The notes below the pieces were generated by a model. That model saw nothing but the letters and a program-made list of their open reading frames with translations, was not told the DNA's origin and ran no database searches. The position numbers and the translations under genes are program-made. From the NCBI RefSeq assembly GCF_008728515.1, contig NC_044995.1, positions 13,031,104 through 13,095,103 of the forward strand: a stretch of 64,000 bases of DNA, written 5' to 3'. The stretch's first letter is position 1; each line of letters opens with the position of its first letter. Shown here piece after piece: positions 1-12,494 of this stretch. The stretch comes from Papio anubis. Its lineage: Eukaryota; Chordata; Mammalia; Primates; Cercopithecidae.

Positions 1-832
1 GTGAACATCATTATTTTCTTCCCCGTCGTAGAGGAAATGTTTTCAGTATTTCACTGTTCCTTTTGATATTTGTTGCCATTTTTGTAGATCTTTATTATTG
101 CTTAGTTGCCTAAATTTTCTCGTGATGAATGGGTGATGAATTTAATCAAACTCTGTTTTTCAGTTTTTGATACCTAGGTCATGATGTGTTACCCTGTTAT
201 ATATTGTTGGCGACATTTTGTTCAGGATTTTTGCAAGTTAGTATTTATGATGAGATAGACCTGTCATTTTCTTTTTATCTCTTTCTTTTTTCTTTTTTTC
301 TTGAGATGGAGTCTCGCTCTATCACCCAGGCTAGAGTGCTAGAGTGCAGTGGCACCATTTCAGCTTACTGCGATCTCCGCCTCCCGGGTTCAAGCGATTC
401 TCCTGCCTCAGCCTCCGGAGTAGCTGGGACTACAGGTGCGTGCCACCACGCCCCCCAAATTTTTTTTTTGCATTTTTAGTAGAGACGGGGTTTCACTGTA
501 TTAGCCAGGATGGTCTTGATCTGACCTCGTGATCCGCCTGCCTCTGTCTCCCAAAGTGCTGGGATTACAGGCCTGAGTCACCGCGCCCAGCCAGACCTGT
601 CATTTTCTATTCTAATGAAGCCTCTCACAAATTGTGTCAGTGTTATTATAGTGGCCTCATAAAGTTAGTTGGAAAGTGTTTCCTATTTTGTTATTCTCAG
701 GAATAATTTTAAGATGAACATGATTTCTTCTTTAAATATTTGGTAGAATTCACCGATGACACCAGATTTCAATGCCATACTCTTTTATCTGTGGCTTACT
801 TAAAAGTGCTTTAATTAATTTCCAAACACAGT
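1..832 (-). mobile_element. Antisense L1 fragment interrupted by an Alu
   Basis: Around the Alu, sequence such as GTGGCCTCATAAAGTTAGTTGG and TTCTTCTTTAAATATTTGGTAGAATTCACC matches antisense L1 ORF2 of an old family. The 5' boundary is outside the window. Confidence 0.65.
273..592 (-). mobile_element. Alu
   Basis: Reverse-strand Alu with poly(T) at its left. A perfect 16-bp target duplication AGACCTGTCATTTTCT flanks it (257-272 and 593-608). Confidence 0.95.
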
Positions 833-2356
833 TTATAATTTAGGGTCCACTGAGGAGATAGAAACCTTACCAATTATTTGAAAAGAAAAATTCACGTATT
901 ACAGAGTTGGTAGCTAGATTTCTGAAAGAGCAGAAAAAGAACTCTAATATATGATAGAAGTAGCAACTGCTGGAAGTAGCACGTGCAGCAAGCAGCAACC
1001 ACCTGAGGTCTGCGGAAACAAAGTGAAGAGACAGGAATTACTAAAACTTAGAAGTCTAGAGGAAGGTCATGCTCTTCTGAAACTCAGGCCTCTGAGGAGA
1101 GGCCAGTGTTGGCTGGTTCTGCTGTCTCTGAGCTCAGAAGCAGGGCCCTGCAGTTTCAGGACTTAGACAACTAAGGATCAGTCTTTGGGAAGTTGTTTAA
1201 TAATGTTTACAAGGAGCCATGATGAAATTGGTTATTCAAGTGTTAGAAAAACTGCAAATTAGGCAGCTGCTACAAGAAAAAGTACTGTTGACTGGCAGGC
1301 ACAGGATATAGTATATCTCCCTGCCCCCACCTCCCCTATACTCTTCTGCTAATAGTTGCCCAACACAGAACCAGATTGGGGGTGTGGAGGTCGGGAAAGA
1401 TTGGCTGCAGATTCCGCCATTCCAGCCCCATAAAGCAGAGTGAAAAATGGTGGGTTTGGAGATGAGACAATATTTATTAAATGCACACATGAATCATTTA
1501 GTTGTGTTTTTATTGATTTCTAGCCAAATTTCATTGTATTCAAAAACATATTTAGTATTTCAGTGTTTTGAAATCCCTTATTATTTTACTCATTTGTACA
1601 AATCTTATGTGCTCTTGAAAAGATGTGCATTTTAGTTTTTGCTAGAATCTTTTGTTCCCCCAGCTTCATATAGGTGTCAAAAGTGCTGCAGAGCTTCTAG
1701 GCTTTTCAGATCCTAGACTAGACCATTCATCCCCAGGAGAAAAGTAGCCCCAAATGCATAACTGTCTCAACTGTTTCTGAATTTTGACCCACCATTTCTC
1801 CATTATCTTGTCTTTTGATGCCTTTTGACATTTAAAAAGTTTGCTAACTTTTCATCTGCCAGATGTTTGTTCCAAATCACTAGTTTTATTATTACTAGAA
1901 GTGGAAGTACACAAAGTATTATTCTGTCCCTTGTATTTTTAAATTTTCCTTTCATTTTATCAAAAAACAAAACAAAACAAAAAAACCCTTACCCATTATC
2001 AGATTGATCCTCTTTAATAGGTAAACCATATGTATTTTCAAAAACATTTCCTTGGAAAGGAGTTGTTAAGAATCAAATAGTCTCATCTCTTAATAGTGCC
2101 TTTTAAGCCACTGAGCATTTTCAGATTCCTTTTCTTGATTGAGTCAACCCCTTTACCGTCCTCCCTAAATCATCCTGTCCTCCATAAGACAACTTACAGT
2201 GTTTGCTATATCAAGAGCAGGGTGAAAATAGGTGATAGATTTTTCTCAAAGAAGAAAAAAATTTCAAGATTTTACAAGGGACGTATCCCTTCCCATAATA
2301 GTAACATTTTATCTGTATCACTACAGCCCTTCCATTTGGCTTATGACTCGCATTTC
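593..2356. other. Gene-free flank
   Basis: 593-832 continues the antisense L1. From 833 to 2356 I see no exon, promoter or clearly assignable repeat apart from a short AAAAC run near 1967-1985. Short reading frames here have no recognisable similarity. Confidence 0.5.
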
Positions 2357-2665
2357 TTTCTTTCTTTTTTTTTTTTTTTTTTTGAGACGGAGTCTTGCTC
2401 TGTCGCCCAGGCTGGAGTGCAGTGGCACAATCTTGGCTCACTGCAAGCTCCGCCTCCCGGGTTCATGCCATTCTCCTGCCTCAGCCTTCTGTGTAGCTGG
2501 GACTACAGGTGGCCGCCACCGCACCCGGCTAATTTTTTGTATTTTTAGTAGAGACGGGGTTTCACCGTGTTAGCCAGAATGGTCTCGATCTCCTGACCTC
2601 GTGATCCTCCCATCTCGGCCTCCCAAAGTGCTGGGATTACAGGCGTGAGCCACCGCGCCCGGCCA
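2357..2665 (-). mobile_element. AluY-like
   Basis: Reverse Alu flanked by TGACTCGCATTTC (2344-2356, and 2667 onward). The sequence is close to AluY. Confidence 0.93.
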
Positions 2666-2884
2666 GTGACTCGCATTTCATCATCAGTAGTTAAAGCAGA
2701 GGAAACGTGGGAACCGATTGCTGTTTCTGCTTATGGCCTCATCAACGGCTGCATCTGTTTTCTGTGGATTCTTGGCATCCACGTTCTTGTGGATCTTGCA
2801 ACAAACACATTATGGTAGGTAGCAACAGCACTATCAGTTTCAGACGCATCCACACCAAAATGGAATAAAAAAGTAATCCAAAGA

Positions 2885-2970
2885 AAGGTTGAGATCCTGT
2901 ATTCCTTAAATTCGGTGTCCAGTACAAGTCAGCCCAATTTCCTTTCAGTACCTGCATTTTTAGCGCACAC
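2885..2970 (+). other. Promoter-upstream block shared with ZNF235
   Basis: The block starting TTGAGATCCTGTATTCCTTA and AATTCGGTGTCC resembles 44600-44695 (TTGAGATCTGGTATTCCTTA, GTTCGGCGTCC) upstream of ZNF235. It marks the 5' side of the duplicated unit. Function unknown. Confidence 0.55.
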
Positions 2971-3499
2971 ATCGCTTCCGTTCTGTAATTCTTTTTTTTT
3001 TTCTTCCTGTATTGCAAGCTTCTCCGTTCTCTCCTTTATGGGATATTTTCTTGGTTGGTAGATAGGTAGGTAGATAAAGTCCGATTTGGTTGAGTTTATT
3101 TGGGTTTGTGTCGCTTTTGAAGAAAAAATAAATTTCAAACTCTAGGGGGAAGGCAGTAGAGCTGGACTAGCAGTAGAAAATTAGACGGCTAACCAAAAGA
3201 GAATAGTGACTATACAAATACTGACTATCCAAACGAGAAAGAGACGACTTAAGGGGAAGTGCTGCCCTGCAAGAAATTCCGGGAATTGTCCATAAGATCC
3301 ACAGGGTCAGAGACACACGCGCCAGGAAAGGCGCCTTTCATGCACGGTCCGCTGGGGAAAATAGAGAAACATATATACGAGCTCTCTGTCTTTGGAAGCA
3401 TTTCGGTTCCGGGAAGGGGGAGTTAAGGAATTCCTTTGGGATCCGCACACTCGAAATACGATCCGGGCTGTCAGCTTGGCAGCCTGCACTTGCGTCCCA

Positions 3500-3709
3500 G
3501 GCAGGCAGAGAGGTGGAGAGTTATTCTAGGAATTCTGGGAAGTGTAGTTTGGGAGCCCCGTGTAGTCGGGCAACTTCCGCTCTAGGAGGCTGAGGCCGGC
3601 TCCCTGATCCCGTCGGGAATTCTGGGAAGCGTAGTCCAGGAGGTCTCTGCAGGCAGAGCCACTTCCGCCCCAGGTACGCTAGGCCGCGGCCTTCGTTCCT
3701 CCCAGAAAG
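3500..3709 (+). promoter_or_regulatory. ZNF112: ZNF112 CpG-rich promoter and non-coding exon 1
   Basis: A GC- and CpG-rich stretch holds two copies of a TTCTGGGAAGYGTAGT motif (3533-3548 and 3620-3635), close to the reverse complement of the ZNF143 site ACTACAATTCCCAGAA. Each is followed about 40 bases later by an ETS-type ACTTCCG (3573-3579 and 3661-3667). A consensus donor AAAG|GTGAGC lies at 3709/3710 and aligns with the exon 1 donor of ZNF235. No TATA box is evident, as expected for this promoter class. The transcription start is not resolved and exon 1 is placed by analogy with the paralogue. Confidence 0.75.
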
Positions 3710-3974
3710 GTGAGCCCTCCCCGCCCTGCGTCCTGCTCCTTCTGTCCATACTGATGTTCCTTTTGCTGGGGGCCGGTAGCAACCGGGCAGTCGCTCTAGG
3801 GGAGGAGAATCCACTTGCGGCGAAGGGCGGGATTTGTGTTTTCTTGAATGAGCCTTCTCCAGTGTGGGGCGGCTGGCGCATCCCCACTTAGCGCTGGGAG
3901 TCCAGGATCCTACATCGCAGGGACTGGGGATCTCCTGGGTTCTGTGCTCCCCCAGCCCTTTCCCCTGGCCATCA

Positions 3975-4135
3975 GCCAGCTCTGCCACTTAATAGCAGTG
4001 TAATAACAGGCGCATATCTTAATCTCTCTGCCTATGTTTCTTTTTCTTAAAAAATGGTACTAATACCTATCTAATGGAGTTCTTTTGAGAGTTAAATAAA
4101 AAGAGTTAGAACAGAGCCTGACAGATGGTAAAAGA
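3975..4135 (+). mobile_element. MIR in ZNF112 intron 1
   Basis: Matches to MIR include CTTAATCTCTCTGCCTATGT, AAAAATGGTACTAATACCTA, GAGAGTTAAATAAA and AGAACAGAGCCTGACAGATGG. A MIR in the same place lies in ZNF235 intron 1 (45340-45480). Confidence 0.7.
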
Positions 4136-4599
4136 TGGGTCTCTTGTTATTAGCACTTTTTCATTTTCTGAGAAGCACTCAGTTCCCTGAAAGCGTCTGT
4201 GAACCCAGGATGGGGTCAGAGCTCCAGCTGCAGAGTATCCCTGGCCCTTTTCTGATCAGTGAGAGATTTTTCTTTAGGAGAGGTTCACTCCCGGCTCTCT
4301 GGGTAGTCCGCTGTAATTCATGCAGCAGTGCTGATTTCTCCCATCCTCCTTTCCTTCTTTAGCCTTGACTTCTTGAAAAAGGCTGCAGGGAGAAGGAGAG
4401 AATGATCCTTTGGCAGTTGGCAGCGGAGTCTCACCTGAGTAGTACTTATCATCCTTTCTTTCCAGGGGAGACGATATTTCCTTCATTCCTTGGGCAATTC
4501 TGCTCGAAGATGCCCTGATAGTTGTTCAATAAATGCAGAAACGGATGAGGGAGTACTTGGGTATGAGTAATAAAGACAGTATTTAAACATTTAGTGTTG

Positions 4600-4785
4600 A
4601 TTATTCTAAGAGTTTGATATGAATTAACGTATTTAATCCTCACAAGAGCCCTTTGAGGCTGGGTTGGGTACTACCATTTTCATCTTAAAGATAAGCAAAC
4701 AGACACAGAGCATAGGCTGGTTTAGGTCACCCAGGTGGTAAGAGCCTGAGCTGGGATTTGAATTCAAATAGTTTCCATCCATTGC
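4600..4785 (-). mobile_element. MIR, antisense
   Basis: TTTAATCCTCACAAGAGCCC, TTTTCATCTTAAAGATAAGC, and GAGCTGGGATTTGAATTCAA are antisense MIR signatures. Confidence 0.7.
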
Positions 4786-5896
4786 TTTAGTTCTTGATGT
4801 GTTTAGTATCAACTTCAGAAGACATGTTTGGATTTTTCTAGAGGACCCTGAAAGCGAAGTTAATGAGCTTTGAATTTTTGATGTCGTTTTAGTTATCTGT
4901 AATTTAATTTCACTTGAAATATTTATGGTTCACATTCTAATTATATAAATGATTGCATATTGTAAAAGATTAAGAAAGTATAGAAAGTGTAAAAGAAAAA
5001 AATTATGCTAACCACAAGCTATAACAATAACAATATTAATATTTCAATATTTTCCTCTTCGGTAGACTTCTTTTTGAATTTTTACCTATGTTTAACCAAA
5101 TAAGCTTCATAGCTTTAATTTTCCCTTAAGTTTTTACTACGGAAATTTATAAGCATAGCCAAATGTAATATGACTAAAATAATTCTGTGGAAGCATCACC
5201 CAGCTTCAACCCTTGTTAACATTTGCCAATCTTGTATCAACGCCCCGTCCCTATTTTTTTGTTTCAGTATTTTAAAGCAAATCTCTAACATCGACTTAGT
5301 ATAATATTGTTTGATTGATTGTCATAATTGTCAAACATTGAGGATCATAAATTGCTTATATCCAAGACCGTGAAAGGGAAATGCCAGCAGCTACTCTAAG
5401 GTTTTCATTCGTTGCAACTTACAGAATGGTCCTTACTTGGGAAAGCTAGGGGATGCAAGAGAGTTGTATATTGGAGAAGGATGGTGATGAATTTTGTGTT
5501 CCAGTATAGAGTTTGCCTTGCCTAAGTCTTGTAGCTCTTTGTTTCTTATTTCTCTGTATCTATATCTATACACTGAAAGTTCTTCTATTTCTAGGACCAT
5601 GTCATATTTTTCTTTGTGTGCCCAGTACACCGTACAAGGTTGTTAAAGGTTTATGGTTAGAGTAGCTACTCAACAGACAGCTGGCATCAAGGATTTGCAG
5701 TGTAGAATTGGAATTAGGTATCAAAATAGAATAGGAATAACCCCTGGAGATATTCCTTAATCTCACTGAATATTGGTAGGTTATAGAATCCACCAACTAT
5801 TTCAGAGTATTGAAGAGTTGAAGAACAATGATTGGTTATGTTTTGATAATCTAAAAAAAATTTCCTAAGAAACCAGTTGTTAGAAATGATAACATT
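4786..5896. other. Gene-free part of ZNF112 intron 1
   Basis: 5190-5345 (CCCTTGTTAACATTTGCCAATC, AGTATTTTAAAGCAAATCTC) looks like the old L1 3' UTR class. I recognise nothing in the remainder. Confidence 0.45.
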
Positions 5897-6184
5897 GGCC
5901 GGGCGCGGTGGCTCACGCCTGTAATCCCAGCACTTTGGGAGGCCGAGGCGGGTGGATCACAAGGTCAGGAGATCGAGACCACGGTGAAACCCTGTCTCTA
6001 CTAAAAATACAAAAAATTAGCCGGGCGCGGTTGTGGGCGCCTGTAGTCCCAGCTACTCGGGAGGCTGAGGCAGGAGAATGGCGTGAACCCGGGAGGCGGA
6101 GCTTGCAGTGAGCCGAGATTGCGCCACTGCACTCCAGCCTGGGCGACAGAGCGAGACTCCGTCTCAAAAAAAAAAAAAAAAAAA
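5897..6184 (+). mobile_element. AluY
   Basis: Forward Alu with low divergence. Target duplication AGAAATGATAACATT flanks it (5882-5896 and 6185-6199). Confidence 0.95.
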
Positions 6185-6239
6185 AGAAATGATAACATTT
6201 ATAGACCATGCCTTATAACTGAGGTCGTGTTTCCAGGTT

Positions 6240-8720
6240 TTTAAAACAAGTTTTTAAAAAATGTTTCTACAGTAAAATTGGCTATTTTGTTATTTTTGGT
6301 GTACAATTCTATTAAACACAGGTATAGTTTGTATAACAACTACCATAGTCAGAAAAAGAACAGTTCTGTCACCCCAAAAACTCCCCTCATGTCTTCCCTC
6401 ATAATCACCCCTCACCATATCTGTAACCACTGGCAACTACCATCACCACTAAAACTCTATTTTTGTCTTTTTGAGAATGTCATGTAAATGAACTGATGCT
6501 GTATGTAAAATTTGAGACCGGATTCTTTTACTTAGCAAATTGCTCTTGACATTCATCCAAGTTGTTGTATGTATCAATACTTCATTTCTGTTTACTTCTG
6601 TTTAACAGAAGTATCCACTTTATGCATATATCACAGTTTATCTATTCACTGGTTGATAGACTTTTTCCCCCACTTTTTGGCATTTATGAAGAGAGCTGAT
6701 ATAAACATTCATGTACAGTTTTTTTTGTGCTTATTTCTGTAGGGTATGAAGCCAGGAGTGGGGTTACTGAGTCATATGGAAAATGTATGTTTAAGAAACT
6801 GCCAAACTGTAGTATCTGTACCATTTTGCATTCCCACTAATGATGTAGAAAGTTCCAGTTTATTTACATCTTCATCAGCACTTAGTATTTTTCTTATTTT
6901 TTTTTTAAATTTTAGCCATTCTAAGCATTGTGACTTTAATTTACTTTTCCCTAATGGCTAATGGTGTTCAGCAGATATTTTTGTTGTTGTTGTTTCTTTG
7001 CCAGCCTTATATCTTCTTTGCTGTAGTGTCTGTATGCATGCTTTGCCCAGTTTTACATTGGGTTATATTTTTCCTATTGTTGATTTTTGAGAGCTATTTA
7101 TATATTCTGGATGTAAGTCCTTTGTTGGATGTGTGATTTGCAAATATTTCTTCTCAGCCTGTAGCTTGTCTTTTCATTCTCTTAATAGTGTCTTTACAAA
7201 AGTTTCTAATTTTAATGACATCTGATTTATCAATGTTATCTTTTTTGGATTGTGCTTTTGATGTCATCTCTAAGAAGCCTGCCTAGCCGCAGGTCATGAA
7301 GATTTTCTCTTGTTCTAGAAGTTTTACGGTTTTACACTTAAATCTGTGATCCATTTTGAGTTAACTTTTTTATAATATGTGATGGTTAAGTTGGGGTATA
7401 TTTCTTTACATATGAATGACCAACCACCCCAACACCACTTGTTCGGGTTTATTTCTGTACCGTGTTCTGCTAAATTGATCTATGTGTATATCTCTTCACC
7501 AGTACCAAGATATCATATTTACTGTAGCTTGATAGTAAATCTTAAGACTGGATAGTTTGATTCCTCCCAATTTATTCTTTTTTTCCAAAATTGTTTTTAG
7601 CGATTCTGGTTCCTTTGCCTTTCCATATGCATTTTAGAATTGGCTTATTTACATCTACCAAATATTTAGCTGGGATTTTCATTGACATTGTGTTAAATCA
7701 GTAGATCTGTGTTTATCACATTGAGTTTTCCAGTTCATGAATATAACATGTCCCTTCATTTAAGTGTTCTTTAATTTCTTGCATTAGTGTTTCATGATTT
7801 TCTGAATACAGATCTACACGTTTTGTTTAGACATATGTTACATTACATAATGTATAATTTATTCTTCTAGAGCTATTTTAAATCATATTGTTTTAAAATT
7901 TTGGTTTCCGGCCGGGTGCAGTGGCTCACGCCTGTAATCCCAGCACTTTGGGAGGCTGAGGCAGGTGGATCATGAGGTCAGGAGATTGAGACCATCCTGG
8001 CTAACATGGTGAAACCCCGTCTCCACTAAAAAATACAAAAAAATTAGCCGGTACTGGTGATGGTCGCCTGTAGTCCCAGCTACTCGGGAGGCTGAGGCAG
8101 GAGAATGGCGTGAACCCAAGAGGCGGAGCTTGCAGTGAGCTGAGATTGGGCCACTGCACTCCAGCCTGGGCAACAGAGCAAGACTCCGTCTCAAAAATAA
8201 TAATAATAATAAAAAAATAAAAATTTTGGTTTCCAGTTGTACATTGTTAGTGTATAGAAACACACCTGATTTTTGTGCGTTGACCTTGTATTCTCTGGTG
8301 TTGCTATACTCACTAGAAATTTTTGTTTTTTGGTAGATTCCTTGGGATTTTCTGTAGAGACACATGTTGTGTATTATTAATAGGGTCAGTTTGACTTCTT
8401 CCTTTCTAATCTGTATTCCTTTCTAATCTAATCTTTTTCTTGCCTCACTACACTGGCTGATTTTCAGTACAGTGTTGAATAGGTATGTCAAGAGTACACA
8501 TCTCTGCCTTGTTTCTGATCATAGGGGAAAGCATTTTTATAAGTTCCATTATATTTTTAGTCTGCGAAAGTTCTGTCATGAGTGGATGTTGTATTTTGTC
8601 AAATGTTTTTTCTGCTTCACTTTTACTGGAGCTGGTGATTGTTGTGCACTTAAAAGTTTGACAACTACCTGTAGAACAGCCTTATTTAATTTTTTAACAT
8701 TTGTTGTTTAACTTATCTAC
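6240..8720 (-). mobile_element. Antisense L1, 3' half
   Basis: 3' UTR-like sequence is followed by antisense ORF2 (TTATATATTCTGGATGTAAG, GATCTATGTGTATATCTC). An Alu at 7910-8219 interrupts it, and L1 resumes after it. Confidence 0.8.
7910..8219 (+). mobile_element. Alu
   Basis: Forward Alu in the L1. Target duplication AAAATTTTGGTTTCC at 7895-7909 and 8220-8234. Confidence 0.95.
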
Positions 8721-9226
8721 TTATGGAGAATTTATTCTTTTTGGTGTACATTTCTGAGTTTTGACAATTGCATTGTCATGTAGACTTCACCACCACAATC
8801 AAGATTCACTAGAGTTCCATTGCCCAGAAACATGCCCTTGTGGTACCTTTTTGTAGTCAAACTCTTCCCCAGCTCTTAACCCCAGGAAACCCCTGGTTTA
8901 CTCCCCAACCCCATTGCCTTTTCCGTAACATCACATGAACGAATCAATGCAGTATGTAGAATTGTGAGTGATGTTTTTCATTTTTCTCTTTGATTTCTCT
9001 CATCAGTATTTTGTGTTTGTGTCTTTCAAGGAATTAAACCATTTCATCTATCACTTTGAATTCATTAATGTGCATTCATTTATATTTCTAATGCCTGTTA
9101 AGTCTGTAGTGATATCTCTTCTTTCATTCTCGATTTTGGTAATTTGTGTCTTTTTTGTTCTTCATCTAGAGTTTAATTTTTACTAGTCTTTGCAAAGAAT
9201 CCCCTGTGGGTTGAATTAATTTTGTC

Positions 9227-12200
9227 CAGGAGCCGGCAAACCTGTTTTTTGAGGCCCAGACTGTAAATATTTCCGTTTTTCCAGTTAACTAGAACTATCA
9301 GTACTATTATTTAGGTATTTATATAATGAGAGGAAACTTTAATTGACAAAATTTAAGATATAATGATTGAGTACAACTTAATTGAAGTTCAAGGCTGCTA
9401 TTCCCTGTCATCAAAATTGACTGTAAATGTTCATCTGTTAATGCTGATTTGTAATGAGATTTTATGTATTTTATCTTTGAAAAGAACTTTTTTAAACAAA
9501 TAGGTCCTACCAAGTACTGATACTAATCCACAAGCAAATGATTTCAATTGTGAATATTAATGAGTTGAAAGATGTGGTAAACTGAATAATGACTCCCTAA
9601 ATATATTCATATCCTAATTTCCAGAGCTTGTGAATGTTACTTCACATGGTATGAGAGATTTACTGGTGTGATTAAACTTATGGATTTTAAGATGTGTAGT
9701 TTATCCTGGATTATCTGGTTGGGCCCAGTGTAATTACAAGGATTCTTATAAGAGAAAAGCAGAAGGATCACAGTTAGAAGAAAGTGACATGATTAACAGA
9801 AGCAGAAATTGGAGTGCTGCAGCCATAAGCCGAGGAATTCCAGCAGCCTCTAGAAATTAGAAAAGGCAAGGAAATGGATTCCGGTGAGAAGCAACCAGTC
9901 CTGCTGACACCTTGACTTTAACCCAAGGAAACTGATTTTAGACTTCTGATCTCCATAACTAATAAAGAATAAATTGCATTATTTTAAGTCACCAAGTTTG
10001 TGGTAATTTATTATAGCAGCAATAGAAACTAATACAGAAGACATTTAAAGAATTCTTGTAGACTCTTGATATTTACCTTTTAGTTTGTCACTACATTTCA
10101 GAATAATCACTTCCAGTGGAAGGTTGGGAGAATTATGCAGTGTGCAGTGAAATGGACTTTGAAATGTGGAAAGGTCCTTTGCACTTGCATCAAGGTCTGA
10201 AAACACTGTTACAATTCTGAAGTTTGGGCTCAGATAATATATATGCTACAAATTTATGTGAGAATTGAGATAACAACTTTTGACAGCACTGGAAATTTGT
10301 AAAGTAGCTTAGCATTACCTGTGATTCAGACATTAATTGTCTTTGAAATAATTCTCCTACACTGTATGCTTCACAAATAAGTACTGTTTTGCCTTCTAAT
10401 TTTAGATTGAATTCATTAAGAAACATTATCAAGTCTGCAGCTAAAGCTAATTTCCAATGTCACTCACGCTTGAGGGAAGTTCTTACTCAGAAATATTTCA
10501 GTCTCAGCCTTGAGATTTAAAAAAAATCACAATAAAACTTTATTGCTGCTCAGACATTGAACTCTCATGTGGTAGGGCAAGTCAGGATTTTTCTACTTCT
10601 CATGAAATTCATGAAACTGATGATGGTTAAATCTTTGAGTTTGAATGAAGTTCACTGTTGCCATTATTGGTTCAATAGCACATGATAGATTAAAATATTC
10701 TCTGCAGAGTACCTGCTGATGAATAATACAATGAGTAACCATAGGCTTTAAATACACGTTTTTATAAATCCAACCTCTGCCTCTTTCTGCTCCAACATAT
10801 CTTTTACCACTATCAATTTTAACACATCATTTAAAACTGCCTCAGGTTTACTGAATTAATATTTGCACCTTCTTCGGTAATATTTTCACCTGTGGTTGTT
10901 CCATATAGACTGTTCCTAGAGGCTAATTATTCAACCCCTCAAACTTGGCATTGATTCCTTAAATACACAACATCTGAGCAACATTAGTAACATCTGTGAA
11001 ATCATCAAGAGCCAAATAAAATTTATCAGAATCATTTCCCTTGTATTTTAATGGTCCATAATGTTGTTCCCATTGTCCTCAACTCTTAGAGCAGTTGGTC
11101 TTGCCCAAAGTCTAATAATTGTAAACAAATTTATTTTATCTGGACACATTTTTTTTCCTTCTACAATCAAACATGATTTAATTAACTCATCACTGGTAAA
11201 TTACTTTCCTTGCTTGGGGCAGAAATAGAAGCTGAATATCGATTAAACTTACCAAACTTGAAGATCTTGAAGCAAAAGACTGTAGTATCTAAAGATTTTT
11301 AAAGTGCCCAAGTGGAATAATTAGCAAATCATTACTGAAAGATAACTCACTGACATTTTCTGACATTTAATTATGTTTAAGATCTGAAATAATGGGATGC
11401 GCTATATTGACAATGAAAAAATAGATTTCAAAAGGTTGCATGCTTCAGTGTAATTTATTTTAGTGTCTGAAAAATTGGTTTTATCCAAAAATAGTTTGTC
11501 TTTTAAAATGGCCAGTGCTAGCAATTAAAATGCAAATAAAAGCCACTGGTTTACTTACATGTGAAACATATTGAGCAGATCTGCATTAGAAATGGAAAGG
11601 CTTTCAAATCTGCCTTAAACGTGTTGCACTTTTGATACCATTTTCTGTACTCGCTCATTAGAAAATATCTTACATAGTTTGGGATTGTGGTTAATTAAAA
11701 CAGGAAAAAAGAAAAGAAACTGAATATCTGAATATCGAAATGTACTGTAGTTGCTACCTCATTTTCATTTTTTTTGTGTGTGAAAAAATTCTGCTCTGAT
11801 GAGACATTTTATTTAAAATTTTCTACTTTTTCTGACCATTTATTGTGAATTGAGACTATTGTGATGAGTGCTTAGTGTGACAGTGTTGACATATGTCTGA
11901 TTATTTTAGCATAGATATGTTGTCACTGCATAGGAAGCACAATAAGCATGATAAGCTTTGTCATCTAATTCATTAACAAAATATTTCACCTCCATTGTGC
12001 CTTCAAAGTGTAACAAAGTATGTTTTTCTGGTTTTTTTTTTTTTTTTTTTTTTCTTGTTTGGCTTGATAAGCGTGTACTAGTAATACAGAAATTAAAGTG
12101 TAGTGGTACAGCAATACATATGGTACTTGAAATGCTGTTCAATTAATGGCATTTAACCCAATTGAGTTAACCTAATGCTGAGTCACTGTGGTTTAAATTA

Positions 12201-12494
12201 TGCTTAGCAACAATATGAAGAAATGAGAGTGCCACCTATGGTCTCTGTTATAACTACATAGCCCTGCTGCTGTAATGCAAAAGCAGTCATAGGCTGTACA
12301 TAAACAAATGAGCATGACTGTGTTACAGTAAAACTTTATGGACACTGAAATTTGAGTTTCATGTAATTGTCACATCACAAAATAATCTTTTTAGGATTTT
12401 TTTTCAACCGTTAAAAAGTAAAATTCTTAGCTTACATCCTGTACAAAAACAAGCAGTGGGCTGGATTTGGCCCAGCCGTATTTTGCTAGGCTTG
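9227..12494 (-). mobile_element. hAT (Charlie-like) DNA transposon, about 3.27 kb
   Basis: The left end CAGGAGCCGGCAAACC and the reverse complement of the right end CAAGCCTAGCAAAA are diverged copies of a CAGGGGTCGGCAAACT-type hAT terminal repeat. An exact 8-bp duplication ATTTTGTC flanks it (9219-9226 and 12495-12502), the hAT target size. Both ends hold typical subterminal sequence (GGATTTGGCCCAG, AAAACTTTATGGACACTG). A - strand fragment at 10190-10432 (FLNEFNLKLEGKTVLICEAY) resembles hAT transposase; the rest is decayed. It lies within an antisense L1 and carries a younger LTR at 9573-10036. The exact subfamily is not assigned. Confidence 0.82.
9573..10036 (+). mobile_element. MaLR/MLT1-like solo LTR inside the hAT transposon
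   Basis: The element begins TG and ends ACTAATACA, with internal blocks typical of ERVL-MaLR LTRs (TTATCCTGGATTATCTGG, GGGCCCAGTGTAATTACA, AATAAATTGCATT...AAGTCACCAAGTTTGTGG). Flanking five bases AAAGA and GAAGA differ at one position, compatible with a 5-bp target duplication. The subfamily is a guess. Confidence 0.55.

Noticed and set aside
2211..2573. Frames with LSPRLECSG or WDYRCVPPRP-type sequence here and at many other places
   Set aside because: These are the usual translations of Alu sequence and not genes.
3521..3988. 155-codon - strand frame over the ZNF112 CpG region
   Set aside because: CpG-rich promoter DNA has few stops by composition; no domain, and it overlaps exon 1 and promoter motifs.
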